DNA from: Pedosphaera sp.
GTDB lineage: Bacteria; Verrucomicrobiota; Verrucomicrobiae; Limisphaerales; Pedosphaeraceae
NCBI GenBank assembly: GCA_028293265.1
Contig: JAQGPB010000063.1
Location: 1-11,338, forward strand
DNA length: 11,338 bases
Direction of reading: 5' to 3'
The position numbers and the translations under genes are program-made. Every line of letters begins with the position of its first letter. Within the stretch, counting starts at the first letter, position 1. Below are positions 1-6,745 of the stretch, in pieces. The notes under the pieces are model-generated. The model did not search any database, was not told where the DNA came from, and saw only the letters and a program-made list of their open reading frames with translations.

Positions 1-2165
1 GGGACATCGCCGCCGCCGCAACCGGTGGTTTCGCAGGGCTCGCGCAAGACTCCGTTGGCATCCACGAGCGTGGTGACGGCGGCGTTGGCAATGAGCGTCG
101 CCTGGTTCAAATAGGTGGCGTTGCTGGTCGCCTTGTAGAGATCGGTGAGAGCGCCGAGGATGACGCCTTGGTTGTAAGTCCAAGTGGTCTGGCCGTTGTT
201 CTGGCACGAGCTGTTCAGGCCGTCGTTGATGAGATTCTGGCCATTGATCATGCCGCTGGCCTTGAACCAGGTCCAGTCGTTGGTGGCCCAATACAAATAG
301 CTGCCCGCGCCGGAATCGCCGGGGGTGCGTTGATGCAGGCGGATGGCCGTGAGGATGAAGAGTTCGTTCGCGATGGCGTTTTTGTAGGTGCGGTCCTTGC
401 TCCACCAGATGCCGCCGCCGCAATTCGTGGCGCTGTTGTCCCAGCCGGTGAGCAGATCGCTGAAAATGGTCTTGGCCATGTTCAGAAAATTGGTGTTGCC
501 GGTCAGGTCAAAGGCGCGAATCCAGGCATTGGCCCACCAGCCTTCGTCGTCGTAGTAATTGTTCAAGAAGTTCGCGCCGGAATTGAGGTTGAAGGTGTTG
601 GTGAGGATGGGGAGGTACTGGCGGTCGTTGTTTGCGGCGATGACGTTTTCGAGGGCTTCGAGGCAGTTGGCTGCGTTCCACCAGCCGGTGGTGTTGTACA
701 GGCCGCCGGAGTTGTACCACTGCTGCAAAATGGCGGCGGCGGTTTCGGAGTTGGCGTTAAAATCGTCGCCCGGCGGGAGGGCGGCGGAAGAGCCGCCGCT
801 GACGGCAAAGATGACGGCATTCGCGCCGCTGCCGCCGGATTGCCAGGTGAGGACGATGCTGTTCACGGGGCTTACTGTATTGGCGAGGGCGATGTCCGCG
901 GCATAGAGCCGCGGGTTGCCGGTGTTGACGGAGTTGACGGTTTTGGAACTGACGTAAACGCGGCCGTTCGCGACGAAGGCAACGGGTGTTTGAGCCGACC
1001 AATCGGGCACGACGAAGGAGGCATTCTGAACGGCACCGTTCCCAAAATGAATCGCGCAGCCGACGGTGACGGGGCCGTTGCCGCTGGCCATCAAAAAAGA
1101 CAACGCGGACCTGGTGGTGGGAGTTGAGGGAGTGAGAGTGGCGGCGGGGGCGTTGGAAGTGAGGAGGACGGCGTTGTTGGCGGTGTAGCTGGGCGGCAGA
1201 ACATAGCGGTGATCCGGGGCGGAGAGGTTCGTGAGGATTGAGCCGGGGTGGGGCAGTCCGGTGCCGGGAGGGTTGAGGACGTAACCGAGTTCATACCAGG
1301 TGTTGGCGGTGTTGACGGTCCCGGTGTCCATGGTCGCGGTGGTGACGCCGGAAAGAGAGCCGGGCATGCCCGCGCCGGCTTCGAGCACCATGTCCTCGTT
1401 GTAGCCCGTCACAGCGATGGGATTGAAATTCCCGCCGGTGGAACCGCTGACGGCCATGATGGCCCCAAGCCCGGTGCCGGAGGTGTACTTGAAATCAATG
1501 CTGGTGACCGGGCTGGCGGTGTTCGCCAGGGCAAAATCGAGCGAGTAAAGGCGCGGGTTGTTGTTGTTCACATTGTCGAAAACGAACGTGCCGACATCCA
1601 CGCGGCCATTGGCGGTCCAGGCGGGGTTGGCGCCGCTGAACCAATCCGGGATGCTGCCGCTGCCCGATTCAGTCGTGCCATTTTGATGATGAACCACGTA
1701 ACTGAAGGCAACTCCGCCATGGCCACCCGCTTCGAGCAGCGATAATTGGGAGCAAGCCGCAGGAGTCGTGAATGTGAGCGTGGCACTGGTGATCGTCGAG
1801 TCGAGCATCACGGCGTTGTTCGCCGTGTAACTGGGCGCCATGGTGTAACGATGGTTGGCGGCGTTTTGGTTGGTGAACGTCGAACCGGCGTGTGGCAATC
1901 CCGTTGTCGGGCTGGCGGTGTTGTAGCCTTGTTCATACCAGCTCGTGAGCGAGTTCCCGATGCCGCTATCCATCGAAGCCGTGGTGTAACCACCGGCAAC
2001 CGCCGGCGCGGGAGCGGTGTTCTCGACGACCATGTCCTGGTTGAAGCTGCCGCTGGTCAGCGGAATGGGGGTGAAATCCGCGCGCGCGACGCTGGCGAAG
2101 GCCAGTGCCAGCGCCAAAGACCACCAGCCCGGTTTTTTCGGCAGAGGAATGCGCATTAGACGCAT
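1..2165 (-). CDS. Secreted GH76 alpha-1,6-mannanase with two tandem N-terminal accessory domains (3' end beyond window)
   Basis: An uninterrupted minus-strand frame of 721 codons runs from the ATG at 2165 off the left edge, so the C-terminus is missing. Residues 1-29 look like a Sec signal peptide (basic start, hydrophobic LALALAFA core, ARA before Asp30). Residues 41-254 and 255-466 are a tandem duplication. Both copies share FNxDMV/YNEDMV, a WYE-x-GY motif, GLPHxGS, HRY, PSYTANNAV, PDW, NGRV and NPRLY, and end in AVSG; I do not recognise the domain, but a beta-rich carbohydrate-binding role is plausible. From about residue 470 the sequence is glycoside hydrolase family 76: YYDDEGWW at 537-544 carries the paired catalytic Asp539/Asp540, and WTYNQG at 662-667 is a family motif. 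GH76 enzymes are endo-acting on alpha-1,6-mannan. About 100 or more residues should lie outside the window. A second in-frame ATG at 2156 is an alternative start. It lies 42 bp after uraD on the same strand, with no apparent metabolic link. No clear Shine-Dalgarno sequence is seen. Confidence 0.9.
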   Translation of the reverse strand, partial: MRLMRIPLPKKPGWWSLALALAFASVARADFTPIPLTSGSFNQDMVVENTAPAPAVAGGYTTASMDSGIGNSLTSWYEQGYNTASPTTGLPHAGSTFTNQNAANHRYTMAPSYTANNAVMLDSTITSATLTFTTPAACSQLSLLEAGGHGGVAFSYVVHHQNGTTESGSGSIPDWFSGANPAWTANGRVDVGTFVFDNVNNNNPRLYSLDFALANTASPVTSIDFKYTSGTGLGAIMAVSGSTGGNFNPIAVTGYNEDMVLEAGAGMPGSLSGVTTATMDTGTVNTANTWYELGYVLNPPGTGLPHPGSILTNLSAPDHRYVLPPSYTANNAVLLTSNAPAATLTPSTPTTRSALSFLMASGNGPVTVGCAIHFGNGAVQNASFVVPDWSAQTPVAFVANGRVYVSSKTVNSVNTGNPRLYAADIALANTVSPVNSIVLTWQSGGSGANAVIFAVSGGSSAALPPGDDFNANSETAAAILQQWYNSGGLYNTTGWWNAANCLEALENVIAANNDRQYLPILTNTFNLNSGANFLNNYYDDEGWWANAWIRAFDLTGNTNFLNMAKTIFSDLLTGWDNSATNCGGGIWWSKDRTYKNAIANELFILTAIRLHQRTPGDSGAGSYLYWATNDWTWFKASGMINGQNLINDGLNSSCQNNGQTTWTYNQGVILGALTDLYKATSNATYLNQATLIANAAVTTLVDANGVLREPCETTGCGGGDV

Positions 2166-2207
2166 TATGGATAGCACAAAGGGCCGCCTCAGCCAAAGAG
2201 AATTGCG

Positions 2208-2735
2208 TCATCTTTGAGCATCTACCAAGTCCTGGAGACGCAGTCGCGCAATTTTTCCAATCTCGTCCAAAGCCGCCTTGATTTCCTGCTCGCGGGTGTT
2301 TTTCAGGCGCGTCTCAAAGCCCATCAAAATGGCTTCTTTTTTGTTCAGCCGCGCGCAGATGACGAAGGGAAATCCAAATTTCTCGCGATAGGCCTGGTTG
2401 CATTTTTGAAATGCCGCAATTTCCTCCGCGCTCAGCCGGTCCAATCCGGCACTGGCCTGCTCGCGATTGGATTCCGGCGTCAAAGTGCCCGCGAGGGCGG
2501 CGCGCCCGACCAGGTCTGGATGGGCCTGGATGAGTTGCACCTGTTTTTCCTCGCCGGCGTATGCGACCACATTCATCAGCGCATCATGCAATTGCGCCAA
2601 GTCCGCGAACGGCTGTTTAGCGAAGGCCGCCTCGGCGATCCAGGGCGAATGTTCAAACACCGGCCCCACCACGCGTACGAATTCAGCGCGGGAAAGAGAG
2701 TTGAGTTGGGTGAGGGTGTAACTCGGCATGGTCAT
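2208..2735 (-). CDS. uraD: 2-oxo-4-hydroxy-4-carboxy-5-ureidoimidazoline (OHCU) decarboxylase
   Basis: UraD decarboxylates OHCU, the product of HIU hydrolase, to S-allantoin in the oxidative urate pathway. The alpha-helical protein is about 173-175 residues, the normal family length. Numbered from the ATG at 2729, the AHPDL motif places the catalytic His at 70, NREQASAGL (88-96) carries the conserved Glu-Gln pair, and FPFVICAR (120-127) is the substrate-pocket motif with its Arg. I chose the ATG at 2735 because it overlaps the TGA of the upstream amidase gene (TGATG), a typical arrangement for translational coupling; the ATG at 2729 is equally reasonable, and one at 2756 lies inside the upstream gene. 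No urate oxidase or HIU hydrolase gene is in the window. Coupling to an M20 amidase suggests either an allantoin/allantoate role for the pair or a shared regulon for nucleobase nitrogen. Family assignment is firm; the start is less so. Confidence 0.9.
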   Translation of the reverse strand: MTMPSYTLTQLNSLSRAEFVRVVGPVFEHSPWIAEAAFAKQPFADLAQLHDALMNVVAYAGEEKQVQLIQAHPDLVGRAALAGTLTPESNREQASAGLDRLSAEEIAAFQKCNQAYREKFGFPFVICARLNKKEAILMGFETRLKNTREQEIKAALDEIGKIARLRLQDLVDAQR

Positions 2736-3982
2736 CAATGCTGGGATAGTACCCACTTCATCGCCTTCTCCGCGAGTTTGTCGAATGCTGTCACGCTCAG
2801 TTCCAGATGTTCTTCCTTGGTGTCTTCGATTTTATTGTGGCTGATGCCTTGGAGGCTTTGGACGAACATCATGACCGTGGGCACGTTGGCGCGCGCGACT
2901 TCGGCGGCGTCGTGCAGCGGGCCAGATGGCAGGCGATGGACTTGGCCGCAGGTTTCGCGGATGGATTCGTCGCACAGGTTGATCAAGTCATGGTTGAATA
3001 GTACCGGCTCGATCTGCCACAAGCGTTCCCATGAGACTTGCACATTGCCTTCGGTCGCGAATTTTTCGGCGGCTGACTTGGCATCGCTCAACATTTGCGC
3101 GAGCGCGGCGGCATCGAGGTGGCGTTGGTCGAGGGTGATGCGGCATTCCTCGACGACGCTGGTCACGATGCCCGGTTTGGTTATGCAAGAGCCGATGGTG
3201 CAAACGCCGCCGTGACGTTCGGCGATGCGGTAAATCTCGGGGCTCATTTTCGCAGCGGCGAGAAACGCGTCCTTGCGCCGGTTCATGGGCGTGCTGCCCG
3301 AATGCGCCGCCTGGCCGTGAAAGGTGATCGCATGCCGCTCGACGCCAAACGTGCCGAGCACCGCGCCGAGCGGCAAACCAAGGTCAAGCAGCACCGGCCC
3401 CTGCTCGATGTGCAACTCCAGATAGGCGGCGGCATTTTTCAATTCATGCCCGCACTCTTTCACGCGCTCAAAAACAATGCCCGCCTCTTTCAACGCGTCC
3501 GGCAGGCCGATGCCGTCCTTGTCCTTGAGCACCCGCGCCTCGTCCAGATTGAGATTGCCGGAACAGGCTGAGGAGCCGAACAAGCTTTTGCCGAAACGCG
3601 CTCCTTCCTCATCGGCCCAATCCACAAGGCGGACTGTGACGGGAGGCTGGCCGTGATATTGGTCATTGATGCGCCGGAGAATTTCGACACCGGCCATCAC
3701 GTTGAGGCAGCCGTCAAGCCAGCCGCCGTTTGGCACGGAATCCATGTGGCCGCCGATGAGCAGGGCGCGCTCGGACCCGCCCTTCAGCGTCGTCCAAAGA
3801 TTGCCGGCGGCGTCGGTGTGGATTTCGACCGGGAGGCCTTCGAGCTTTTTCTTGAGCCACGCGCGGGTGGCGGTCCAAATTTTGGTGAAGGCGACGCGCT
3901 GGGCGCCGTTGTCATCGCCGGTAAGGGCTCGCAGTTCCCTGAGTTCGGCGACGGTGCGCTTGGGGTTCAACAGTGAACTCAT
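2735..3982 (-). CDS. M20-family Zn-dependent amidohydrolase (N-carbamoyl-beta-alanine amidase / allantoate amidohydrolase type)
   Basis: This 415-residue enzyme belongs to the hydantoinase/carbamoylase branch of peptidase family M20, cytosolic dimers that remove a carbamoyl group from ureido compounds using two metal ions. Metal-ligand motifs are intact: GGHMDS (His79), GWLDG (Asp90), DEEGARF (Glu125/Glu126), ELHIEQGP (His191) and GISHNKIED (His382). The lid/dimerisation domain lies at about 215-330, including GQAAHSGSTPMNRRKDA. The usual SGAGHDA stretch reads SGPLHDAA (353-360), a mild deviation. Length is normal. The start at 3982 follows a GGGG run a few bases upstream. Context allows two substrates. 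With preA, dihydropyrimidinase and mmsA across the divergent gap it would be beta-ureidopropionase, giving beta-alanine, CO2 and ammonia; the overlapping uraD argues for allantoate amidohydrolase (AllC). The family is certain, and I slightly favour the pyrimidine role because the preceding enzymes are encoded nearby. Confidence 0.9.
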   Translation of the reverse strand: MSSLLNPKRTVAELRELRALTGDDNGAQRVAFTKIWTATRAWLKKKLEGLPVEIHTDAAGNLWTTLKGGSERALLIGGHMDSVPNGGWLDGCLNVMAGVEILRRINDQYHGQPPVTVRLVDWADEEGARFGKSLFGSSACSGNLNLDEARVLKDKDGIGLPDALKEAGIVFERVKECGHELKNAAAYLELHIEQGPVLLDLGLPLGAVLGTFGVERHAITFHGQAAHSGSTPMNRRKDAFLAAAKMSPEIYRIAERHGGVCTIGSCITKPGIVTSVVEECRITLDQRHLDAAALAQMLSDAKSAAEKFATEGNVQVSWERLWQIEPVLFNHDLINLCDESIRETCGQVHRLPSGPLHDAAEVARANVPTVMMFVQSLQGISHNKIEDTKEEHLELSVTAFDKLAEKAMKWVLSQH

Positions 3983-4045
3983 TTGCCCCGATCATGCCGG
4001 GATAAATCATTTTTTCAAACAAAACCGGCAGGAACCGCATCCGGA

Positions 4046-4062
4046 AATTGGTATTGCCAATT
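4046..4062. promoter_or_regulatory. Candidate operator palindrome upstream of the toxin-antitoxin pair
   Basis: The sequence AATTGGTATTGCCAATT has perfect 6-bp inverted arms around a 5-bp centre. It lies 26 bp before the antitoxin ATG. A second, imperfect inverted pair (GTATTGCC at 4051-4058 and GGTAATAC at 4072-4079) overlaps it. Ribbon-helix-helix antitoxins typically bind such palindromes to repress their own operon. Binding is inferred, not shown. Confidence 0.4.
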
Positions 4063-4082
4063 GCAGCAGCCGGTAATACATT
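4054..4082 (+). promoter_or_regulatory. Candidate sigma-70-like promoter for the toxin-antitoxin operon
   Basis: TTGCCA at 4054-4059 matches five of six -35 consensus bases. After a 17-bp spacer, TACATT at 4077-4082 matches four of six -10 bases. The -35 element overlaps the palindrome at 4046-4062, as expected for an autoregulated operon. The implied transcription start falls at or next to the antitoxin ATG, so the mRNA could be leaderless, which would fit the absence of a Shine-Dalgarno sequence. Support is by eye only. Confidence 0.3.
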
Positions 4083-4088
4083 TTGCGC

Positions 4089-4364
4089 ATGACGACGTTC
4101 TCGCTCAAACTGCCGAAGTCTTTGCTCCGGGAAATCGCACAGGAAGCGGAGGCCCGCAGTGTGGCGAAGTCCGCAGTCGTCCGGGACTGCATTGAACGGG
4201 CGCTGCACCGCAACAAGAAGGCGAAAAGCCGCGTCACCTGCCTCGACCTGATGGGGGACCAGATTGGCTCATTCAGCGGCCCCCGCGATCTTTCGACCAA
4301 CCGTCGTCATCTTTTGAAAGCTGTCACCGCCCATGCCAATCGAGGATCCAAGAGTTCTCGTTGA
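4089..4364 (+). CDS. Ribbon-helix-helix (CopG/RHH-type) antitoxin of a VapBC-like pair
   Basis: This 91-residue protein opens with a ribbon-helix-helix DNA-binding fold. TTFSLKLP is the beta-strand, followed by helix SLLREIAQEAEARS and helix AKSAVVRDCIERALH. The C-terminal half (DLMGDQIGSFSG, then DLSTNRRHLL) resembles the tail of RHH antitoxins that pair with PIN-domain toxins, where it wraps the toxin and blocks the nuclease site. The stop codon lies 32 bp inside the next gene, so the two are translationally linked. I chose the ATG at 4089; an in-frame TTG six bases upstream adds only two residues. A palindrome and a promoter-like sequence just upstream fit autorepression. No Shine-Dalgarno sequence is evident. 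The role as a toxin partner is inferred from fold and neighbour. Confidence 0.8.
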   Translation: MTTFSLKLPKSLLREIAQEAEARSVAKSAVVRDCIERALHRNKKAKSRVTCLDLMGDQIGSFSGPRDLSTNRRHLLKAVTAHANRGSKSSR

Positions 4365-4758
4365 CACCGGGCCGCTGGTCGCGGCGTTGAACGCAAGTGA
4401 CGAGCATCATTTGTGGGCGCGGGAGGTGTTTGGAGGGTTACCGCCACCAGTGTTTACCTGTGAGTCGGTTTTGTCCGAGACGCAGTTTCTCCTGCATGAT
4501 CGCGGCGGTGATCCCCTGGCGGTTCTCGAATGGGTGCGGGCGGGAGCCATCAGCCTGGCATTTGACGCAGAAAGTGAAATTGAGCGGCTGATATCGTTGC
4601 AACGCTCGTACCGGAGCCTGCCCATGGATTTTGCGGACGCCTGTCTGGTACGGATGAGCGAATTACATCCGCGTTCGCGTGTGCTTACCGCTGATTCTCT
4701 CTTCTGTATTTATCGCCGGAATGGACGGCAGCAAATTCCCCTGATTGCTCCCTGGTGA
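4333..4758 (+). CDS. VapC-like PIN-domain ribonuclease toxin
   Basis: This 141-residue protein matches the length and layout of PIN-domain toxins, Mg-dependent RNases that cleave tRNA or rRNA when released from their antitoxin. The four acidic positions are visible: Asp11 in LVDTGPLVA, Glu49 in VLSET, Asp99/Asp102 in MDFADAC, and Asp121 in LTADS. The N-terminal VLVDTGPLVAALNASD stretch is typical of the family. The start ATG at 4333 overlaps the antitoxin reading frame by 32 bp, the normal order of antitoxin first. No catalytic residue is missing, so the module looks intact. The RNA target cannot be read from the sequence. Confidence 0.85.
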   Translation: MPIEDPRVLVDTGPLVAALNASDEHHLWAREVFGGLPPPVFTCESVLSETQFLLHDRGGDPLAVLEWVRAGAISLAFDAESEIERLISLQRSYRSLPMDFADACLVRMSELHPRSRVLTADSLFCIYRRNGRQQIPLIAPW

Positions 4759-4786
4759 TCACGGGGGAAACCAGGGCGTGATTTTC
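4758..4786 (+). terminator. Weak candidate terminator after the toxin gene
   Basis: ATCACG (4758-4763) and CGTGAT (4777-4782) form a 6-bp inverted repeat with a 13-base loop, followed by TTTC. The left arm begins at the last base of the toxin stop codon. A competing pairing of CCTGG (4751-4755) with CCAGG (4771-4775) is possible. The stem is short and the T-run brief, so termination is only a possibility. Confidence 0.25.
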
Positions 4787-5003
4787 ATTGCCGGCCGGTC
4801 TTGCCTTTCCCCGAACTTGGTGACAGAGCTTTGGGGGGTCAAGCTGTTCATGGAAAACTCGGAAAATATGTTATGCCTACGTATCAGTTGATTTACTGCT
4901 TTTCATCCGCGCGCCCATCCCTTATGCTAAAATCCAGAGATGTTTGATTCCAGCCTGCGAGTTGAAAATGCTTTGGCAAACTGAAAATTGAAAGACAAAA
5001 CCT
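4759..5003. other. Intergenic region between the toxin and preA
   Basis: This is a 245-bp gap with no open frame that looks coding and no tRNA-like or riboswitch-like structure that I can recognise. It begins with the possible terminator of the toxin operon and must hold the preA promoter if preA is not read through from the toxin. The last 80 bases are AT-rich (GAAAATTGAAAGACAAAACC before the ATG) and contain no GGAGG-like ribosome-binding site. Confidence 0.6.
4900..4928 (+). promoter_or_regulatory. Possible preA promoter
   Basis: TTTTCA (4900-4905) and TATGCT (4923-4928) each match four of six sigma-70 consensus bases with a 17-bp spacer. The overlapping TAAAAT at 4928-4933 is a better -10 box but has no matching -35. 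Either would leave a leader of roughly 65-70 bases before preA. This is weak, by-eye evidence. Confidence 0.2.
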
Positions 5004-6128
5004 ATGCCCACCCTCGCCACCACGGTTGACGGCCTCAAGCTGCCCAATCCATTTGTCATCGGCTCCGGCCCGCCCGGCACGAACCTGAACGTCATTTACA
5101 AGGCGTTTCAGGAAGGCTGGGGCGCGGTGATCGCGAAGACGGTGAGCCTCGACGCTTCGAAGGTCGTCAATGTTACGCCCCGTTACGCCAAGCTGCTTGC
5201 CACGAGCGGCGAAGTCATCGGGTGGGAAAATATCGAGCTGATCAGCGACCGGCCATTCAAGCTTTGGGAGGGTGAGTTTCAAAAGTGCAAGGACGAATAT
5301 CCCGACCGCATCCTCATCGCTTCCATCATGGAGGAATATCGCAAGGACGCGTGGGTGGAGATTGTGGAGCGTTGCGAGGAGGCGGGCGTAGATGGGTTCG
5401 AGTTGAATTTTTCCTGCCCGCACGGTTTGCCGGAGCGGAAAATGGGCGCGGCGATGGGCCAGGACCCGGACATACTGGAAGAAGTTTGCGGCTGGGTGAT
5501 GAGTGCGGCCAAAAAACCGGTCTGGGCAAAAATGACACCCAACATAACGCATATTGAAGACCCGACGCGCGCGGCGTTGCGCGGCGGCGTGACGGGCATC
5601 AGCGCGATCAACACGATTCGCAGCGTCATGGGGGTGAATTTGGAGACGTTGCGTCCCGAGCCGGCGGTCGAAGGTTACACGACGCCGGGCGGCTACTCGT
5701 GCAAGGCGGTCAAACCAATCGCGCTGCGCATGGTGATGGAAATCGCGCAGGTCATCCGTCAGGAATTTCCCGGGCGCTCACTTTCCGGCCTCGGCGGGAT
5801 TGAGAGCGGCAACGATGCGGCGCAATTCATCCTGCTCGGCTCGGACACCGTGCAGGTCTGCACGGGCGTGATGAAATTTGGTTACGAATGCGTGAAGCCG
5901 ATGTGTGATGAATTGCTCGCGTTCATGGCGAAGCATCAGTTTGAAACCCTCGCCGACTTCAAGGGCAAGAGCCTCGATTATTTCACGACGCACGCTGATC
6001 TCGTCAAACGCCAGGCCGACCGCAAAGCCGCGCAAAAGGCCGCCGCGTCGCATAAGAGCGTAGTAAAGGCAGATGGCGAATGGCGCGGGGATGAATTTGT
6101 GAAGCAGTCGGATGCGCTGTCAAGATGA
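5004..6128 (+). CDS. preA: Dihydropyrimidine dehydrogenase catalytic subunit (PreA-type, without ferredoxin domain)
   Basis: PreA is the FMN-containing, dihydroorotate-dehydrogenase-like subunit that reduces uracil and thymine to dihydropyrimidines, the first step of reductive pyrimidine degradation; in E. coli it works with PreT. The 374-residue protein is a TIM barrel with the diagnostic active-site loop LNFSCPHG (134-141), containing Asn135, Ser137, the catalytic Cys138 and His140. AKT (44-46) and AKMTPN (175-180) are FMN/substrate motifs, GLGGIES (262-268) is the phosphate-binding loop, and VQVCTGVM (283-290) follows. E. coli PreA is about 411 residues and ends in a two-cluster ferredoxin domain. 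Here residues after about 320 are charged and Lys/Ala-rich with no CxxCxxC, so the electron path must differ. No preT is in the window. The stop codon shares ATGA with the next ORF and abuts the first base of an AAGCTCC-rich repeat. Other dihydroorotate-dehydrogenase-like activity is possible but less likely given the neighbours. Confidence 0.88.
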   Translation: MPTLATTVDGLKLPNPFVIGSGPPGTNLNVIYKAFQEGWGAVIAKTVSLDASKVVNVTPRYAKLLATSGEVIGWENIELISDRPFKLWEGEFQKCKDEYPDRILIASIMEEYRKDAWVEIVERCEEAGVDGFELNFSCPHGLPERKMGAAMGQDPDILEEVCGWVMSAAKKPVWAKMTPNITHIEDPTRAALRGGVTGISAINTIRSVMGVNLETLRPEPAVEGYTTPGGYSCKAVKPIALRMVMEIAQVIRQEFPGRSLSGLGGIESGNDAAQFILLGSDTVQVCTGVMKFGYECVKPMCDELLAFMAKHQFETLADFKGKSLDYFTTHADLVKRQADRKAAQKAAASHKSVVKADGEWRGDEFVKQSDALSR

Positions 6129-6607
6129 AGCACCAAGCACCAACATCCAAGCTCCAGAGAAGCTCCAAGCTCCAAGCGTCCAATGGCGGTGGGGGCGTCC
6201 TAAAATATCCGCCCGTTTTGGATGAGGCTTTTTTTCTCAATGAGGTTCCATCGGAAAATGGCCCGGCGCGACATGCGTTTGATCTGGAGGAGCGGACGGC
6301 GCGATTTGGCGAAGCCGTCATCCGGTTTTGCAAAAAAATTCCGCGTGCGCCTGAAAATGATCGTTTGATTGGCCAGTTGGTTGGATGCAGCACCAGCGTA
6401 GGGGCGAATTATTGCGAAGCCAATGAGGGCGTCTCAAAAAAGGATTTCAGAAACACGATTGGACGTTGCGTCAAGGAAGCCAAGGAAACCAAATTCTTCC
6501 TGCGCATGATCGCGGCTTCCGAACCAAAACTGGCTGATGAAGCGCGCAAACTTTACCGCGAAGCAAAGGAATTACATCTGATTTTCGCCAGTATTTTTAA
6601 AAAATGA
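6125..6607 (+). CDS. Four-helix-bundle protein of the S23 / 23S rRNA intervening-sequence (IVP) family
   Basis: The ORF encodes 160 residues. From about residue 50, FDLEERTARFGEAVIRF, then LIGQLVGCSTSVGANYCEA, KKDFRNTIGRCVKEAKET and a last helix through EAKELHLIFASIFKK match the S23/IVP family, small four-helix bundles first found in insertions of bacterial 23S rRNA genes and now known as free-standing genes of unknown function. Family members are usually about 115-130 residues, so the N-terminus is overlong. The first 15-20 codons are simply the flanking AAGCTCC-rich repeat read as protein, and no other ATG exists before the domain. A TTG at 6218 is a possible true start. The annotated ATG overlaps the preA stop (ATGA). 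Repeats flank the gene on both sides and a terminator-like hairpin follows, so this looks like a small inserted unit rather than an operon member. The biochemical function is unknown. Confidence 0.8.
   Translation: MKHQAPTSKLQRSSKLQASNGGGGVLKYPPVLDEAFFLNEVPSENGPARHAFDLEERTARFGEAVIRFCKKIPRAPENDRLIGQLVGCSTSVGANYCEANEGVSKKDFRNTIGRCVKEAKETKFFLRMIAASEPKLADEARKLYREAKELHLIFASIFKK
6128..6168 (+). repeat. Repeat copy A (AAGCTCC-rich, direct)
   Basis: These 41 bases are identical to 6613-6653 and start AAGCACCAAGCACCAACATC. The copy begins at the last base of the preA stop codon and supplies the first codons of the four-helix-bundle ORF. AAGCTCC units continue to about 6180. Together with copy B it brackets the small gene in direct orientation; copy C is inverted. 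Confidence 0.85.
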
Positions 6608-6612
6608 ACAAT

Positions 6613-6653
6613 AAGCACCAAGCACCAACATCCAAGCTCCAGAGAAGCTCCAA
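6613..6653 (+). repeat. Repeat copy B (AAGCTCC-rich, direct)
   Basis: It is identical over 41 bases to copy A and starts five bases after the stop codon of the four-helix-bundle gene. The similarity decays into further AAGCTCC/CTTCAAGCTCC units to about 6667. It also forms the left arm of the hairpin with copy C. Confidence 0.85.
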
Positions 6654-6692
6654 ACTTCAAGCTCCAATCAAAACTGCGCGTATAACGTGTAA

Positions 6693-6745
6693 TTTGAAGC
6701 TTGGGATTTGGAGCTTCTCTGGAGCTTGGAGCTTGGATGTTGGAG
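6693..6745 (-). repeat. Repeat copy C (inverted)
   Basis: Read on the minus strand this copy contains CCAACATCCAAGCTCC, an extra 7-base AAGCTCC unit, then AGAGAAGCTCCAAA, so it is an inverted version of copies A and B with one unit more. With copy A it forms inverted repeats around the whole four-helix-bundle gene, and with copy B a compact hairpin. A further GGAGCTTGA fragment lies at 6758-6766, just before mmsA. Confidence 0.8.

Noticed and set aside
168..2159. Several plus-strand open frames over the left end (for example 168-1127, 1248-1745, 1746-2159)
   Set aside because: They are antisense to the continuous GH76 frame on the minus strand, have low-complexity Gly/Val/Ala-rich products and match no domain.
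6128..6745. CRISPR-like array formed by the AAGCTCC-rich repeats
   Set aside because: There are only three copies, one inverted, with unequal spacing and a gene between them; no cas genes are present.
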